From Autumnicola patrickiae (GTDB lineage: Bacteria; Bacteroidota; Bacteroidia; Flavobacteriales; Flavobacteriaceae): DNA of 64,000 nucleotides. Below are positions 36,051-44,751 of this stretch, piece after piece (the first letter of the stretch is position 1; every line of letters begins with the position of its first letter). The notes beneath the pieces were generated by a model that had not been told where the DNA came from, did no database searches, and was given only the letters and a program-made list of their open reading frames with translations. The stretch spans positions 47,891 to 111,890 of the forward strand of contig NZ_JAVRHM010000017.1 in the NCBI RefSeq assembly GCF_031846525.1, given 5' to 3'. The position numbers and the translations under genes are program-made.

Positions 36051-36344
36051 TTACTCTATTTCCTTTGTTTCTTCATCATTTGGCAGAAGTCGGAAATTTT
36101 CGATTTTTTTCCCTTTTAAATGGGACTGGTATTTTTCAAGAAGGGGTTGTTCCAATTTGAATTCCCTGTATTCGTCAGGATTCATTATTGGAATTCCTTT
36201 TACCATAGGATAAATCCTGTTGCAGCTTTTGCAAGTTAGGAAGCCTTCAAGAATATTTTCTTCAACATCCTTGGTAATTATGGTTAGCTTTAAATCCTTT
36301 TTATCAAAAGGACAGCATAATTTATTAATTGTCGCTATTTTCAT
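36051..36344 (-). CDS. Trm112-like zinc-ribbon protein
   Basis: A 97-residue protein with the Trm112/UPF0434 pattern: LCCPFDKKDLKL, then GFLTCKSCNRIYPMVKGIPIM. Candidate zinc ligands are C10/C11 and C38/C41; the usual second Cys of the first CPxC is Asp, so the site is atypical. Trm112 proteins activate class I methyltransferases. The last gene of an operon that begins with such a methyltransferase, it overlaps the ThiE-like gene by 20 bp. A partner role with that methyltransferase is inferred. The C-terminal 40 residues are an unusual extension. Confidence 0.75.
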   Translation of the reverse strand: MKIATINKLCCPFDKKDLKLTIITKDVEENILEGFLTCKSCNRIYPMVKGIPIMNPDEYREFKLEQPLLEKYQSHLKGKKIENFRLLPNDEETKEIE

Positions 36345-36981
36345 TTTTTATACGCTTTAATTCTGATAAATATTCTCTGGTTGCCTGTTTAGGATTTTCG
36401 GAACTCATAATTCCCGAAACCACTGCAACACCTTCAAACTCTAAACTCTCTAATTCTTTAATATTTTGATACTGAATTCCTCCCGCAAGAAAGATGGGCA
36501 TAGAGGTGATTTCTCTCGCTTTTTTTATTGTCTCAAAAGAAACTAATTCACAGCTATTACTGGTCTGAGACGGAAATATGGAACAGAAGGAAATATAATC
36601 CAGATTATTCTCGTGAGCCCATTTAATTACAGAAAGATCATTATTACAAGTCACTCCAAACATACAATCTGCCTTCAATTCATCTTTTATTTCGCTGAAA
36701 TTTTCAGGAATTACATCAAAATGTATCCCATCTGCACGGGTGGACTTTTTCAGGTGCCAGTTGTTATTCAAAAAAACCGGTACATTTCTGGAATGGCATA
36801 AATCGCAGATCTCGTTTTCCAGTTCTACCTTATTTACGGATGGAGGGAAATTATCCCAGATCTGGACTACTGCTATTTCTTCTTCGAGGACTTCATTTAA
36901 TTTCTTGAACAATTCATTCCTGTTCATGGAAGGATCCAGAACAAGATAAAGTCCGCCTCTTATTTTGGTAATTTTCGTCAT
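36325..36981 (-). CDS. ThiE/TenI-like protein with altered active site
   Basis: A 218-residue TIM-barrel protein of the thiamine phosphate synthase/TenI superfamily. LYLVLDP at 11-17, ADGIHF at 83-88 and LAGGIQYQNIKEL at 165-177 mark the fold. Catalytic ThiE residues are missing: the QLRxK pyrophosphate site is Q40-I-W-D-N44, the NDR site is N72-N-N, and the TxTK loop is QTSNSC. Standard thiamine coupling is therefore unlikely; a TenI-like isomerase or a new reaction is more likely. It lies in a TPP-riboswitch operon, overlapping the PurM-like gene by 4 bp. Confidence 0.75.
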   Translation of the reverse strand: MTKITKIRGGLYLVLDPSMNRNELFKKLNEVLEEEIAVVQIWDNFPPSVNKVELENEICDLCHSRNVPVFLNNNWHLKKSTRADGIHFDVIPENFSEIKDELKADCMFGVTCNNDLSVIKWAHENNLDYISFCSIFPSQTSNSCELVSFETIKKAREITSMPIFLAGGIQYQNIKELESLEFEGVAVVSGIMSSENPKQATREYLSELKRIKNENSDN

Positions 36982-38033
36982 TTCCAGCCTGCGTTAAATG
37001 CTTCAAAAAATGCTTTCCAATATGGATCTTCAGAAGGATAGGGAAGTTCTTCATTCACTCCATTTTTCATTATTTTTACACCTTCTTCCTTTTCAGTAAT
37101 TTCCCCAACCACTGTGCAGGCGATTTTTTGATTTTGCAACCTTGCCATAACATCATGTTCACTTCCTTTTTTACAGGTAATTATCATAGAACCCGCACCA
37201 ATACTAAAACGGGGATCTATAAAAAATAAATCACAGATCTGCTTTTGTACATGGCCTATTGGCAATAATTCATCATAAACCTGTGCTCCACTACCAGAGG
37301 CCTTAGTTAATTCATAAATTGCTCCTAAAACTCCACCCTCGGTCACATCGTGCATGGCTGTAACATCAGTATGCCGAATTTCTGTACCTGCCGCCGCCAA
37401 AGCATCTTTTAAAGATGATGTTTGATAAAAATTTCCGCAGGCTTCCTCATACACTTCTTTTCCAAGCTTCTTTTTAATAATTTCAGGAAAGCTCATAGCG
37501 AGAATAGAAGTAGAGGATAAAGCACATTTTTTGGTTACCAGGATCACATCTGTTGGTTTGGCATTACTCGAAACTAAAATATCCTTTTTTGGAGCTACAG
37601 TAGAAAAAGTACCTCCGCCCGATATTGTGGAATTTTGACCTTCGACAAAACCAGTATGTCCGCCAGTAATTGCTACACCTATGTCTTTACAATATTTATG
37701 GATATACTGCCAATAGGTTTTAAAGTCTTCCCTAGAAAAAGTTGCCGGCAGGTTCAGCACCATCTGGCCATACATGGGTGAAAATCCTGTAGTGGCCATA
37801 TCGTTAGCCATTAGGTGTACAGATAACCAGGCAGATTCTTGCAAACCAAGTGAAGGAATTAGGGAGAGCGGATCGCTGGTGGATGCAAGAGCGAGTCCGT
37901 TGGGAAGATCTACAACAGATACATCCACCCCAAAAGCCGGACCAATACTCACTTCCTGTCTTGAACGTCCACAGTTATTAAAAATAATTTCTTCAAAAGT
38001 TTCATTTTGAATTTTTCCCAGTTCCTTACTCAT
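36978..38033 (-). CDS. PurM/HypE-like ATP-binding protein
   Basis: A 351-residue member of the AIR synthase superfamily (PurM, HypE, ThiL, SelD). The N-terminal ATP-site element GPAFGVDVSVVDL and the later GGHTGFVEG and MHDVTEGGVLGAI segments define the fold. It lacks the C-terminal cysteine that HypE uses to form thiocarbamate (it ends FNAGWK), so it is not a hydrogenase maturation protein. ThiL, thiamine-phosphate kinase, is in the same superfamily, but GIGDDAA is not conserved. An ATP-dependent phosphorylation or dehydration in a thiamine-related pathway is inferred. It overlaps the methyltransferase by one base (TAATG). Confidence 0.75.
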   Translation of the reverse strand: MSKELGKIQNETFEEIIFNNCGRSRQEVSIGPAFGVDVSVVDLPNGLALASTSDPLSLIPSLGLQESAWLSVHLMANDMATTGFSPMYGQMVLNLPATFSREDFKTYWQYIHKYCKDIGVAITGGHTGFVEGQNSTISGGGTFSTVAPKKDILVSSNAKPTDVILVTKKCALSSTSILAMSFPEIIKKKLGKEVYEEACGNFYQTSSLKDALAAAGTEIRHTDVTAMHDVTEGGVLGAIYELTKASGSGAQVYDELLPIGHVQKQICDLFFIDPRFSIGAGSMIITCKKGSEHDVMARLQNQKIACTVVGEITEKEEGVKIMKNGVNEELPYPSEDPYWKAFFEAFNAGWK

Positions 38034-38755
38034 TATTCCACATCTTTAAATTGCACATATAAGCCAAAGAAATCTCCATAAGGAATTCCCCACTGTTGTA
38101 CAGGAAACCATTTTGGGAGGCCTGTACATGACCATTCTATAGTATATTCCCTACCTTTTAGTGCTTCATTAATAATAGCAGTTAGTTTTGCTGGTGTATA
38201 GAAAGTTGCAGTAAGGTAAAAAGGATTTTTTCCAAAAATTTCCTGAATCCTTCTCCGGACCACCTTAGGAGAATTTCTGTTCATCATCCCCATGGCTATT
38301 CCATATTTTCCGACTCTTGCTGCTTCACGAATTACTTTTACGGGATCTTTATAATATTCAAAGGTTGTAATAAAAGCCAGCGAGTCGAAAGTATTGTCTT
38401 TAAAAGGCATATGATGAGAATCTGCCATCACCAAATCTCCGTCGAAAAGGTTTACTGCCTGGGAAAGCATTAGTGGAGAAATATCGCCTCCTGTGGCTTC
38501 AATACCTATTTCTTTCCACCATCTGGTGAAGCGGGTAGTTCCACATCCAAATTCCAGTAAAGTTTTTACGCGGGTGTCCTGGGAAACAAGTTGTTCCATT
38601 ACCTTTTTTTGCCAGACTTCGGCACGTTTATATCTTCCTTCATACCATTGCTCATAAGTATCAGTATGCTCCCGGTTAAAAAACCATTCCGGTCTTTCCT
38701 GCCAGTTCTGATGTGATTTGGGAAGCAGTTGAAAGTTGCTTTTCTCTATTTCCAT
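38033..38755 (-). CDS. Class I SAM-dependent methyltransferase
   Basis: A 240-residue Rossmann-fold methyltransferase (type 11). Motif I LLEFGCGTTRFT is at residues 66-77, GGDISPLML at 89-97, and ADSHHMPFKDNTFDSLAF at 111-128. An N-terminal aromatic segment (RPEWFFNREHTDTYEQWYEG) and a C-terminal segment ending FFGLYVQFKDVE may bind substrate. It is the first gene after the TPP riboswitch terminator, 16 bp beyond it, and is translationally coupled to the PurM-like gene. The substrate is unknown; thiamine, its parts, or an analogue are candidates from regulation. Confidence 0.8.
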   Translation of the reverse strand: MEIEKSNFQLLPKSHQNWQERPEWFFNREHTDTYEQWYEGRYKRAEVWQKKVMEQLVSQDTRVKTLLEFGCGTTRFTRWWKEIGIEATGGDISPLMLSQAVNLFDGDLVMADSHHMPFKDNTFDSLAFITTFEYYKDPVKVIREAARVGKYGIAMGMMNRNSPKVVRRRIQEIFGKNPFYLTATFYTPAKLTAIINEALKGREYTIEWSCTGLPKWFPVQQWGIPYGDFFGLYVQFKDVE

Positions 38756-38770
38756 TTTAGTTTATTTAAA

Positions 38771-38817
38771 TAAAAAACTCCATTCTATGACTGGATTACC
38801 AGATAGAATGGAGTTTA
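38771..38817 (-). terminator. Riboswitch expression-platform terminator
   Basis: On the minus strand a 15-bp stem (core ACTCCATTCTAT with ATAGAATGGAGT) is followed by TTTTTTATTT. It lies between the TPP aptamer and the methyltransferase start. TPP binding is expected to favour this terminator and switch the operon off. Confidence 0.85.
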
Positions 38818-38835
38818 AAATGGAAATATTTTAAA

Positions 38836-38910
38836 GCTGCATCCCTACGTTGGCATTATCCATATCAGGTAGCGGGTATTATCTCAGCCTTATGAGGCAC
38901 CCCGTGCATT
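38836..38910 (-). promoter_or_regulatory. TPP riboswitch (THI element)
   Basis: Minus-strand conserved blocks in order: CGGGGTGCC, GGCTGAGAT, ACCCG, ACCTGAT, TGGATAATGCCA and CGTAGGGA. These are the hallmark segments of the TPP aptamer. P1 arms TGCA/TGCA flank it at 38905-38908 and 38838-38841, and the P3 hairpin GCCTCATAAGGC is short. It controls the four-gene operon 38755-36051 by transcription termination. Confidence 0.95.
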
Positions 38911-39028
38911 TAATGCAAAGTTAAGATTAATCTATTGGAATGTCTTTTTATTTAAGTAGTTTTTTAAAAGATGTGACGGGATCAAGGTAATAGTTAATGG
39001 CTATTCATAGAGTGCGGATCAAGTAAAA

Positions 39029-39754
39029 TTATACACCTTCATCGGAAGCAAGACTATTAAGTATATGGAACATCATAGTATTATTGGATTTTATGGATTC
39101 TTTCTGTGTCAGTATCTCACTTTCAGATTGAATAAACTTTCCGGCTGTTAATTCTTCTTTCCCGTTTCGAAGCATTTCCCGAAGACTTTCTTCTGTGACT
39201 TCAAAATGAAATTGCAGGCCAAGAACATTTCTGTTATACAAAAAAGCCTGATTATTACATGCTTCAGAAAAAGCAAGGTTTTTAGCTCCTTCCGGAAGTT
39301 CAAAAGTATCTCCGTGCCAATGGAAGACCTTCATTTTTTCGTTCATTCCACTAAAAACAGGTTCTTTTTTTCCTTCTTCTGTTAGTGAAATGTTGAACCA
39401 GCCTATTTCCTTCTCAGGATTTTTATACACTCTGGCACCAAGAACATCAGCGATTAACTGAGATCCCAGGCAGATTCCCAACACAGTTTTGTTTTGCCGT
39501 ATAGCTTCTTTAATTGCTGCCTTTTCTGCTTTGAGCCAGGAATAGTTTTCGTCATCAAAAATACTCATTGGTCCGCCCATGATGATTAGCCAGTCGTAAT
39601 CTTCAGGAGCTGGTAAGTTTTCATCTTCAAAGAACCTGGTGTAATTTATACGGTGACCATTTTGAATACACCAATCTTTGATACACCCTAAATCTTCAAA
39701 ATCTGCATGCTGAAAGCAATGGATTTTCAGGAATTTTTTATCTGTCATGCCCAT
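39029..39754 (-). CDS. Class I glutamine amidotransferase (GMP synthase-like)
   Basis: A 241-residue stand-alone GATase1 protein. GICLGSQ holds the nucleophile Cys near residue 95, and LQFHFEVTEE holds the His-x-Glu of the triad. The MGGPMSIFDDENYSWL segment is typical of the YP_-type group called GMP synthase-like, often acting on gamma-glutamyl substrates. No synthetase domain is fused. It is monocistronic, about 120 bp before the riboswitch in the same direction. Its stop does not show a clear terminator before the riboswitch. Function in vivo is unknown. Confidence 0.8.
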   Translation of the reverse strand: MGMTDKKFLKIHCFQHADFEDLGCIKDWCIQNGHRINYTRFFEDENLPAPEDYDWLIIMGGPMSIFDDENYSWLKAEKAAIKEAIRQNKTVLGICLGSQLIADVLGARVYKNPEKEIGWFNISLTEEGKKEPVFSGMNEKMKVFHWHGDTFELPEGAKNLAFSEACNNQAFLYNRNVLGLQFHFEVTEESLREMLRNGKEELTAGKFIQSESEILTQKESIKSNNTMMFHILNSLASDEGV

Positions 39755-39844
39755 ATTTTTTTCCGGTAGAGCGTTTTTTCTGAAAGCTAATTTGTAAATT
39801 AAATGATATTTGCTTCTATAAAGCTAATTAAAAGACTCAATATT

Positions 39845-40963
39845 ATGACCACGAGAAGAGATTTCATATACAAAACAATACTTACTTCGGCTGCGACTGT
39901 CGCTGCACCTGCCACAGTTTTTGCTTCCGGATCAGGAGTTACTTCTCCGCTAAAAAAAAATGTTTTACGCGAAAAATTTAAGCCAAAGATGAACTTCGGA
40001 ATGGGTGGAGTAGGGGCCGGTAATGGTTTTCATGTAAATTCTGATGAAGAGATAAGGGAGACGATGGAGGCTGCCTGGAATAACGGCGTAAGACATTTTG
40101 ATACATCTCCCTGGTATGGTTTAGGAATTAGCGAAAGACGAATGGGAAGTTTTCTTTTCAACAAAAACAGAGAAGATTATCTTTTGTCCAGCAAAATTGG
40201 ACGTATTCTAAAACCTGCTCCAGATTTTGACAAGAATCCAGGGATATGGAAAGGAAAGCTCAATTTTGATTACGAATACGATTATTCGGCTGAAGGGGTG
40301 CGCAAATCTGTTGAAGATAGTCTGCACCGTATGGGAATTTCTTCGCTGGACATCGTTTATATACATGATCTTTCTCCAGATAATGGCCACATGAAGGAAG
40401 ACTGGGTAAAATATTTTGAAGTAGCCCAAAAAGGAGCAATGCCAGAACTTACCAGGATGAGAGAAGAAGGTCTTATTAAAGGCTGGGGTCTTGGCGTAAA
40501 CACTATAGAACCCATTCTTAAAGCTATTGAAGTCTCCGACCCCGACATTTTTCTCTCAGCTACCCAATATTCTCTAATGGAACATGAAGATGCTTTAAAC
40601 AGACTTTTTCCTGTTTGTGAAAAAGAAAATATTTCTCTGGTCATAGGAGCACCCTTAAATGCAGGTTTTCTTGCCGGCAAAGATCGGTACAATTACAGTG
40701 AAGGAATACCTGATGGTTTTCTGGAGAAGAGGGAGAAAATGAATAATATCGCACAAAATCATAACGTGGATTTACGAAGTGCAGCTTTACAATTTTCAGC
40801 TGCACCTGAGGTTGTTGCTTCTGTAATTCCCGGAGCAAGTAAACCTCATCAATCTTCTGCCAACGCAAAGTCTATGAGCGAAACCATTCCGGCTGATTTC
40901 TGGAAGGAATTAAAATCAGAAAATTTAATCGAACAAAATGCCCCGGAGCCGCAAGCATCTTAA
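39845..40963 (+). CDS. Tat-exported aldo/keto reductase
   Basis: A 372-residue aldo/keto reductase. The ATG at 39845 gives MTTRRDFIYKTILTSAATVA, a twin-arginine signal; upstream in-frame ATG at 39803 adds unrelated residues. The catalytic region DTSPWYGLGISERRMG contains Asp and Tyr, and LLSSKIGR contains Lys. RMGISSLDIVYIHD matches the L-fucose dehydrogenase-like AKR group. Export as a folded cofactor-bound enzyme to the periplasm fits a role on sugars such as pyranoses. It stands alone. The exact substrate is unknown. Confidence 0.82.
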   Translation: MTTRRDFIYKTILTSAATVAAPATVFASGSGVTSPLKKNVLREKFKPKMNFGMGGVGAGNGFHVNSDEEIRETMEAAWNNGVRHFDTSPWYGLGISERRMGSFLFNKNREDYLLSSKIGRILKPAPDFDKNPGIWKGKLNFDYEYDYSAEGVRKSVEDSLHRMGISSLDIVYIHDLSPDNGHMKEDWVKYFEVAQKGAMPELTRMREEGLIKGWGLGVNTIEPILKAIEVSDPDIFLSATQYSLMEHEDALNRLFPVCEKENISLVIGAPLNAGFLAGKDRYNYSEGIPDGFLEKREKMNNIAQNHNVDLRSAALQFSAAPEVVASVIPGASKPHQSSANAKSMSETIPADFWKELKSENLIEQNAPEPQAS

Positions 40964-41011
40964 TTGAATGGTTTTTAAACCGAATGAAATATACTGAAAA
41001 ATAGATTCTTA

Positions 41012-41554
41012 TTAATTATAGTATATGATTCTTTCTTCAAAGGATGTCCATTGGTTAAAAACGGGATAGGGTTTGGGTAAATCTTTGTCTTCAGCAATAC
41101 GGAATTGAATTTTATCTTTATCGAAAGGGTTCCTGATAAAAATGCTCAATGTTTTTAATTCTAGGCAATCGGAGCACTCTTCAAGAAGGATATTCCTTGC
41201 GGAAAGATTAATGAACTCCAATTTGTAAACATTGGATTCCGTGTCTTTTGAAACTTTATATTCCCTTCCGGTTATTTCCCATTCATGCGATGCATTTTCC
41301 GGTTCTTCGGCATACTGCGCCCATAATCGAATACCTGATTCACTTTCTTCAGAAAAGTAAATATGGACCCGCCCACGAGGGAAAGCATTCTCAGGAACTG
41401 ATTTTGTAAAAGTTCTGTTCCTGAAATTTTCCCTGAAATGGTTAGCTTCTTCAGTGGTAACTGGTTCAAAATCTGGTTGTGAATCCTCTTCCTTATCACA
41501 GGATAAAGTACTAAAGAGAATTAACAGTATAATAAAAGCTTTACAATTCGACAT
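41012..41554 (-). CDS. Uncharacterised lipoprotein
   Basis: A 180-residue lipoprotein with signal KAFIILLILFSTLSC (lipobox Cys about residue 19). The mature part is beta-rich with one CSDC motif (LEECSDCLEL) near 130 and no recognised domain. It may be periplasmic or outer-membrane anchored. It is convergent with the Tat aldo/keto reductase and divergent from the GH43 gene. No function is proposed. Confidence 0.7.
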   Translation of the reverse strand: MSNCKAFIILLILFSTLSCDKEEDSQPDFEPVTTEEANHFRENFRNRTFTKSVPENAFPRGRVHIYFSEESESGIRLWAQYAEEPENASHEWEITGREYKVSKDTESNVYKLEFINLSARNILLEECSDCLELKTLSIFIRNPFDKDKIQFRIAEDKDLPKPYPVFNQWTSFEERIIYYN

Positions 41555-41714
41555 ATAATGATTTTCGTTTTAGATGCATTAACAATAAAATGGTTGCGTT
41601 CCCTATATATAAATTTCAATGATTTATTATAAAAATCGTAGAAATATAACCAATAAGGATTTTTCATTTTCCATAAGTTTTTTTCGAAATTATATGAAAA
41701 ATCCACTACAATGT

Positions 41715-41722
41715 TATATTTG
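41715..41722 (+). promoter_or_regulatory. Possible -7 element of the GH43 gene
   Basis: TATATTTG fits TAnnTTTG about 92 bp before the GH43 start. No clear -33 TTG at the best spacing, so this is weak. Confidence 0.35.
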
Positions 41723-41813
41723 TATTAAAGTGTATCTTTCACATTTATTCTAATTTCTAGAATTTGGCAGGACAATTGAATTAAAATCAGTAGAACTAAA
41801 CAAAACAAACTTT

Positions 41814-42848
41814 ATGAAACTACTTAAACTATCTTTTGCTTTAATTTTCATTTTCTGTGGATTTACAGCGAATGCACAAGAACATCAATATGACAATCCC
41901 TTGGCCCTGCAAAGGGCAGATCCTTTTGTTACCAAAGCTGAAGATGGTACGTATTACTTCATTGCTACAGTACCTGAATATGACCGTATCGAAATACGCC
42001 GTTCTGAAACTATAAATGGTATTAAAGAAGCAGACCCGGTGGTGGTATGGCGTAAACACGAGGAGGGGCCTATGAGTGAACATATTTGGGCTCCTGAATT
42101 ACATAGAATTGATGGAAAATGGTATATCTATTTTGCAGCCAGTGAGGCCGATGACAAATGGAAATTGCGTATGTATGCTTTATCTAATCCGTCTGGAGAC
42201 CCTACAAAAGGGGAGTGGACTGAGGAAGGACAAATAGAAAGCAACAGGGACATTTTTGCTTTGGATGCCACCACTTTTGAACATGAGGGCCAGCGTTACC
42301 ACATCTGGACCGACAGAGCTTCAGATGAAGTAACAAATACAGGACTTTTTATTGCAGAAATGACTAGTCCAACTACCCTAGCCGAAAAACAGGTAGTCAT
42401 TACACAACCAGAATATGATTGGGAAATTCAGGGGCACAGAGTAAATGAAGGTCCTGCAGTACTTATCCGGAATGGAAAAATTTTCGTTACGTTTTCTGCC
42501 AGCGCAACAGATCACAACTATAACATAGGGTTATTATGGGCCAATCAAGATGCCGACCTTCTTGATCCTGCTTCATGGAATAAATTACCTGAACCTGTAT
42601 TTTTTACTAACGAAGAGCTGAAAAGATACGGACCTGGTCATAACAGCTTTACAGTGGCTGAAGATGGTGTGACAGTTGTAATGATTTATCACGCCCGTGA
42701 CTATAAAGAAATTGATGGTGAGCCCCTATACGATCCAAATCGAAACACACATGCCAGGGTAATTAAATTTACCGAAGATGGAATGCCTTATTTTGGTCAG
42801 GAATTGAGAGATAATGAGATGGCAAATAAAGAACTGATAAAGAAATAA
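41814..42848 (+). CDS. GH43-family glycoside hydrolase
   Basis: A 344-residue secreted five-bladed beta-propeller hydrolase. The signal peptide ends FTANAQ at 17-22. The GH43 triad is visible: D36 in RADPF (general base), D151 in FALDATTF, and E212 in VNEGP (general acid). HIWAPELHRIDGKWYIYF is the family hallmark. Members remove arabinose or xylose side chains or cleave arabinan. It is followed by an intrinsic terminator and is not in a SusCD locus, so it may be a stand-alone exo-acting enzyme. Confidence 0.9.
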   Translation: MKLLKLSFALIFIFCGFTANAQEHQYDNPLALQRADPFVTKAEDGTYYFIATVPEYDRIEIRRSETINGIKEADPVVVWRKHEEGPMSEHIWAPELHRIDGKWYIYFAASEADDKWKLRMYALSNPSGDPTKGEWTEEGQIESNRDIFALDATTFEHEGQRYHIWTDRASDEVTNTGLFIAEMTSPTTLAEKQVVITQPEYDWEIQGHRVNEGPAVLIRNGKIFVTFSASATDHNYNIGLLWANQDADLLDPASWNKLPEPVFFTNEELKRYGPGHNSFTVAEDGVTVVMIYHARDYKEIDGEPLYDPNRNTHARVIKFTEDGMPYFGQELRDNEMANKELIKK

Positions 42849-42918
42849 CAATTAGTAAGTTTTTTATTCATTTCGTGATTTAAAAGATTTAGGGAAGATC
42901 AGGAAATACATTTAAATG

Positions 42919-42950
42919 GGCAGAGGAATTAAAATCCCCTGCCTTTTTAT
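42919..42950 (+). terminator. Terminator after the GH43 gene
   Basis: GGCAGAGG and CCCCTGCC pair around an AATTAAAAT loop with a CTTTTTATTT tail about 70 bp after the GH43 stop. Confidence 0.7.
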
Positions 42951-43110
42951 TTCACAGAATTCTTATTTAGGAGCTTTTGGAATTTTAAAAAAGAAAAGAA
43001 TAAAGTCCAGAAGAATAAAAGTTTCCTGTTATTCGTTAATTAGTCCAATAATTGACAAAATTCAGCAAAGACTTTTAAAATCTCCAATACCAGAAAATAT
43101 TCAGTAAGTT

Positions 43111-44268
43111 TTAATATGCAACCTGTAGTTGCATTAAAACCCTGCTGTGATCATACTGCGCAGAATTGGGAATATTGTCCTGATAATTGTTAATCACTCC
43201 TACCAGTGACAATTTTACATCATACATATTAGCGAAAACCATACTTATTACCGGAACGTAAGAATTAAGATCATTGTTGGGGATTGTAGTGTCACTATTC
43301 AGGTATTCATGTCTGAAACTTAATTCCAGCGCCCGTATTCTGGGTTTATTAATATAATAGCGTAGCTGGTAAAGTGAATAAATGCCTTCCATTTTGTACA
43401 TATTTAAATCTGGATGTTCTTCCAAAGAAGATCTATAAGCTAAAAAGTTGGTTCCTTTTTTGTACTCTACATTCATATCAAAATCAAGCCTGTTGCTTAC
43501 AGAATATCTTAGCTGTGCATCTAAACCAAATGCATATCCTCTTTGTTTATTATAATTTGCTGTTCCTCCGTTTATACCTAATTTCAATACAGAAAAAGGA
43601 TAATATTCGATTCGCAGCGTATAATTTTTGGAGCTGTCACTATCCATCAATTGATTTTTATTGTTTCCGTTATAAACTGTAAAATAATAGTACAAAGGAA
43701 CTTCTACCGGGGCTAATGAACCAAAGAATGCAGCTCCCAATTGGAAACTTTGCCAGCCATTGCGGCCAAACAGGCTGTATTGATTTGACCAGGCGTAGGA
43801 GTTATTCAGTTGAAAAGGATGAAGGTCCTCCAGTCCAAAGAATGGTCTAAATTGGCCGAATCTAAGATTTAAGTATGGGTTGTAAGAATAGTTAATGAAG
43901 GCATTTTCCAGCACTTTTTCAGAAACATTAGGATGTTTAAAATCTGCTAAATTTAATAATATAGAAGAGGTAATCCTGTCTGTTATACCAAAGGTAGTGG
44001 AGAGGCGTACATACTGCATCTCAAAAGAATTGCTTACTATTCCTTCTTCTTGACTATAAAAGTGCTTACCTGTAACATCTATATTTTCATTTAATGAAGC
44101 GGAATACCTCCCCACAATCAGAGCATTAAGCCGGAAACTTTTTTGAACAACAGGAGTTGTATCTTCAATAACTCTACCTTGAGCCAGGCACTCTTTACCA
44201 TATATGAGGAAGAGAAGGAGAAAAAACAAGCACCAACTTTTAAGGCACATTCGATAATAGCCAGTCAT
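43111..44268 (-). CDS. Porin-like outer-membrane protein
   Basis: A 385-residue protein with a signal peptide (SWCLFFLLLFLIYGKECLAQG) and alternating-strand beta-barrel pattern. Segments such as YLNLRFGQFRPFFGLEDLHP and YLRIEYYPFSVLKLGINGG-like stretches, and the C-terminal VLMQLQVAY ending in Tyr, suggest an OprP/OprO-type porin or related barrel. The ATG at 44268 (or 44250) gives a better signal peptide than the longest frame starting at 44349. It is monocistronic. The transported solute is unknown. Confidence 0.7.
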   Translation of the reverse strand: MTGYYRMCLKSWCLFFLLLFLIYGKECLAQGRVIEDTTPVVQKSFRLNALIVGRYSASLNENIDVTGKHFYSQEEGIVSNSFEMQYVRLSTTFGITDRITSSILLNLADFKHPNVSEKVLENAFINYSYNPYLNLRFGQFRPFFGLEDLHPFQLNNSYAWSNQYSLFGRNGWQSFQLGAAFFGSLAPVEVPLYYYFTVYNGNNKNQLMDSDSSKNYTLRIEYYPFSVLKLGINGGTANYNKQRGYAFGLDAQLRYSVSNRLDFDMNVEYKKGTNFLAYRSSLEEHPDLNMYKMEGIYSLYQLRYYINKPRIRALELSFRHEYLNSDTTIPNNDLNSYVPVISMVFANMYDVKLSLVGVINNYQDNIPNSAQYDHSRVLMQLQVAY

Positions 44269-44488
44269 AAAGTTATCTGTTTTGTTTAACAAAGTTACAC
44301 CGGAGTATAAAGAAAAGACCTGATGAAAATCAGTAGATCTGTTATTCATCTAAATTTTTATCGAGATTTTTTCCTGTTAAATTCAGGAATTATAATAAAA
44401 TTCCTTATCAGCCGGTTTGGGTAAATAAAGGGATAATGAAGTAGTCGTTTACATCACCTTTATCCAGCTGTAAAACTTCGTTAATAGC

Positions 44489-44500
44489 TGATAATTATCA
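44489..44500. promoter_or_regulatory. FNR-like dyad in the tonB upstream region
   Basis: TGAT-AATT-ATCA is a perfect palindrome within the 483-bp region between the porin and tonB starts. Nothing else definable was seen in that region. It might serve either divergent gene. Confidence 0.4.
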
Positions 44501-44751
44501 TAATTAAACCCTGTTCTATTTATTACTTTTAATATGCTAATAAGTTGAATATGTGTTTAAAACATATACTTCAAATAGTGAAAGAGAGTAAACCTGAATT
44601 TTAAGGTTTTTGAAACTCCAGACGAAATTTTCCCACGATAAAAGATGTACTTACCCAGGACGTCTGGATAGAAAGATAGCATGAGGATAAAAGATTAATA
44701 GGAGCAATCCTGAAGAGTATAAATGTATCTGTAATTCTTAAATCATGTGTC

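Noticed and set aside
36978..38033. HypE hydrogenase maturation gene
   Set aside because: The C-terminal cysteine needed for HypE chemistry is missing and no hydrogenase or hyp genes are nearby.
42916..43107. Possible 63-residue ORF after the GH43 gene
   Set aside because: It begins at the terminator hairpin and has biased, non-protein-like composition.
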